From positions 1 through 64,000 of the forward strand of contig CAWDGB010000004.1 of NCBI GenBank assembly GCA_963801715.1: a stretch of 64,000 bases of DNA. Reading direction: 5' to 3'. The translations under genes were made by a program, and so were the position numbers. The notes beneath the pieces were generated by a model, which made no database searches, had not been told where the DNA came from, and saw only the letters and a program-made list of their open reading frames with translations. Below, in pieces: positions 62,335 through 64,000 of this stretch (its first letter is position 1; each line of letters starts with the position of its first letter). This DNA comes from CAVVJA01 sp963801715. GTDB taxonomy: Bacteria > Actinomycetota > Actinomycetes > Mycobacteriales > Jatrophihabitantaceae.

Positions 62335-64000
62335 CTACGGCATGACCACGCCGCTGATCACCACGGGCTGGTGAACCGTGTAGTCCAACTCGTCGGATTG
62401 GCTAATGTCGGCCGGGGTGAGAACGTCTACGGCCTTCGGCACCGTGGTCGGGTCGACGGTGCAGTGTGGGTCGGAGCTGGCGGCGGCACATACGCCGAAC
62501 TGGAATGGCTGCGGAGTCGACGCGAATCCGCGGGCCATGTCCGGGCTAAACCCGTCTTGACCGGTCAGCACGACTGTGAACGCCCAGCCAGATGTCGGCG
62601 TGCCGCCCAGTGCCGTCTTGTCGACCGAGAACGTGATGTACCGCGAGATCTGGTTAGCGCTGATGGTTATGGTTCCCACCGTGTTCGTGTTAGACGCATC
62701 AACGAACCGCTGGCCGAAGCCCTGTACCTCTAGCAGCCGGCTCCACGCGCTGTCCGGCGCGATGGTGTAGTTCCGTGTGAGGAACGACGCCGCGGTCGAC
62801 GTGGATGCCGCGTTGGGGTCGTGCACGTAGACGTCGACGAGCTGCGCCCCGAGCGGGCTGCCGAAGGTCGGCGTCAGATCTAGAGTCTGGACCCGGAACG
62901 TGACAGTAGTGCCGGTGTCGTAGACCTGGAAATCGGTCAGGTCGTACGCGCCCTTATGGAAGTCCGGCGCGGTCGGATAAGCGTAGTTGCCCGGGCCGTT
63001 GTCGTCCCCGGTCGGGTCCGCGCTGTCAAAGAGCAGCGTGCCCTGGACGACATCGTTGACGACCGTTCGAACGACCTGGGCCGTACCGCCGTTCGGAGCA
63101 GTGCTGGTGACTACCAGAACGTTGTTGCCGACGAGCGGGGCTATGTCGAAGCTGAACGACCCATCGGCGGCAGCGGTGCCGCTGGCATGTGTCGTCGTGC
63201 TCGTACCCACATCGGCCACATCGATGGTCGCGCCGGGCACCGCCGTGCCAGCGACGTGAATCGGGTTAGTGGCGGCGGTCTGGTCGGGCGGCGACGTCAC
63301 CGTGAGCGTGGTCGCCAGCTGGGTGTGGGTGATGTAGCGGTTGACGGTCTGCGCCGGCTGCTCCAGGACTCGGCCGGCGCTCAGGTCGGCCGTCAGCCGG
63401 ACCAGCGAGCCGGCTCCCCACGTGAGCGGACCGGCTGAGCCGTCCGGCTTGCCGTTGACGAAGCCGATTGAGGCGAGAGTTGGATCGGTGCCAAACGGCG
63501 ACGCGGCAACGTTCGCCGCGTCCCAGACCTGCTCGGGAACCAGACCGACGCCACCCGACATCGCGATCATCGCGGCGAGCAGCTGGCCGGCTGACGTCGC
63601 CTGGCCGGTGGCCAGATCCTGCGCGCCGCGTTCGGCGGACAGCACCGGCCAGGGATGCCCGGTGCCCTTGTTCAGACGGCGCCCACGGCGCACCCTCGAT
63701 CGGGCAGTTGCCTGACGCGACATGGCAATCGCCATAGCCGTCGCCGTTGTACCGCAGCCATCCTGGGCCGGTGGCGGTTTGCTTCTCGATGGTCTTGTCC
63801 ACCACGGTCAGTGAGTTCAGGACATCGGGGTCGGTGGCGGATAGCTCGCCGAGCCGAACCAGCTCGAGGAAACCGGCGTCGATGACCTGGCGCTGGTCGA
63901 GCGTGGGTCCGCCGTTGCCGACGTTGTAGCTGATCGCCGCATTCGGGTCACCGGTCTTAGACAGCCGGATGAAGTAAGGCTGGCTCGACAGCGGACCATT
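62335..64000 (-). pseudogene. GH15 glucoamylase/glucodextranase, partial and frameshifted
   Basis: The 3' part of a large secreted enzyme; the 5' end lies beyond the window. The family 15 catalytic domain shows PYFIRLSKTGDPNAAISYNV, FLELVRLGELSATDPDVLN, LRYNGDGYGD and then, in the next frame, NKGTGHPWPVLSAERG, VGLVPEQVWDAA (catalytic base region) and PLTWGAGSLVRL. A glucodextranase-type domain B (TVTSPPDQTAATNPIHVAGT) and a DOMON-like C-terminal domain (DFHKGAYDLTDFQVYD, DSAWSRLLEVQGFGQRF) follow. One extra base near 63675 breaks the frame. It likely releases glucose from dextran or starch. Confidence 0.85.

Noticed and set aside
1..64000. tRNA and rRNA genes.
   Set aside because: Reading by eye found no convincing cloverleaf or rRNA signature. 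A dedicated tRNA/rRNA scan would settle this.

Overview
The window is high-GC DNA from an actinobacterium, most likely a soil saprophyte. This rests on frequent GTG and TTG starts, an Lsr2 nucleoid protein, an F420-type luciferase-like oxidoreductase, a PAC2-family protein, a mycobacterial-type LexA box and many secreted glycoside hydrolases. I cannot name the genus. I saw no rRNA, tRNA or CRISPR array.

Layout. 0-1.1 kb holds broken fragments: a DUF3631 tail, a nitrilase remnant and a second ctaD 3' tail. 1.2-12 kb is mostly housekeeping: cytochrome oxidase subunit I, a fused 2-oxoacid dehydrogenase E1, an AlkA-type glycosylase, CorA, two zinc/MDR alcohol dehydrogenases, a PAC2 protein and DNA polymerase IV under an SOS box. 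12.0-14.4 kb encodes an Hsp70-like/TIR/transmembrane protein, followed by a sigma-factor remnant. 15-24.4 kb carries redox enzymes, a MOSC-reductase-ferredoxin fusion, Lsr2, a SufS-like enzyme, a DUF2278/lamin-tail protein and an ArsR-SRPBCC-DHFR operon.

24.5-32.0 kb is a catabolic island: maleylacetate reductase and hydroxyquinol dioxygenase (translationally coupled), an amidohydrolase, LigB/LigA extradiol dioxygenase subunits, and a CoA-transferase followed by a citryl-CoA-lyase-like protein. 32.3-37.5 kb has a secreted GH3 enzyme, a hemerythrin-like protein and a scarred islet (PAS remnant, IS256 remnant, acetyltransferase) bounded by a perfect 48-bp direct repeat that is the 3' end of apbE. 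37.5-43.3 kb is a flavin electron-transfer operon (ferric-reductase-like protein, FMN-binding protein, ApbE) next to a two-component system.

43.8-48.3 kb looks like a decayed integrated element: a DUF1906 lysin-like protein, a broken tyrosine recombinase, and two exported proteins that share an upstream sequence of about 70 bp. 48.4-64 kb carries an SDR, a KstD-like flavoprotein, two of the three AmmeMemoRadiSam genes, a secreted beta-helix protein, a flavoprotein, a GH3-PA14 enzyme, an aldo/keto reductase, an alditol-oxidase-like enzyme, a nitroreductase and a partial GH15 enzyme cut by the window end.

Three patterns cross the whole window. (1) Six copies of a long hairpin (TGATCTTGGACTT...AAGTCCAAGATCA) lie between genes, with a constant outer stem and a varying inner stem. 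(2) Conserved genes are repeatedly broken by frameshifts, nearly all equal to one extra base in the reading direction, which suggests assembly or sequencing insertions, although real decay cannot be excluded. (3) In three places the 3' end of a gene is repeated beyond a neighbouring segment.
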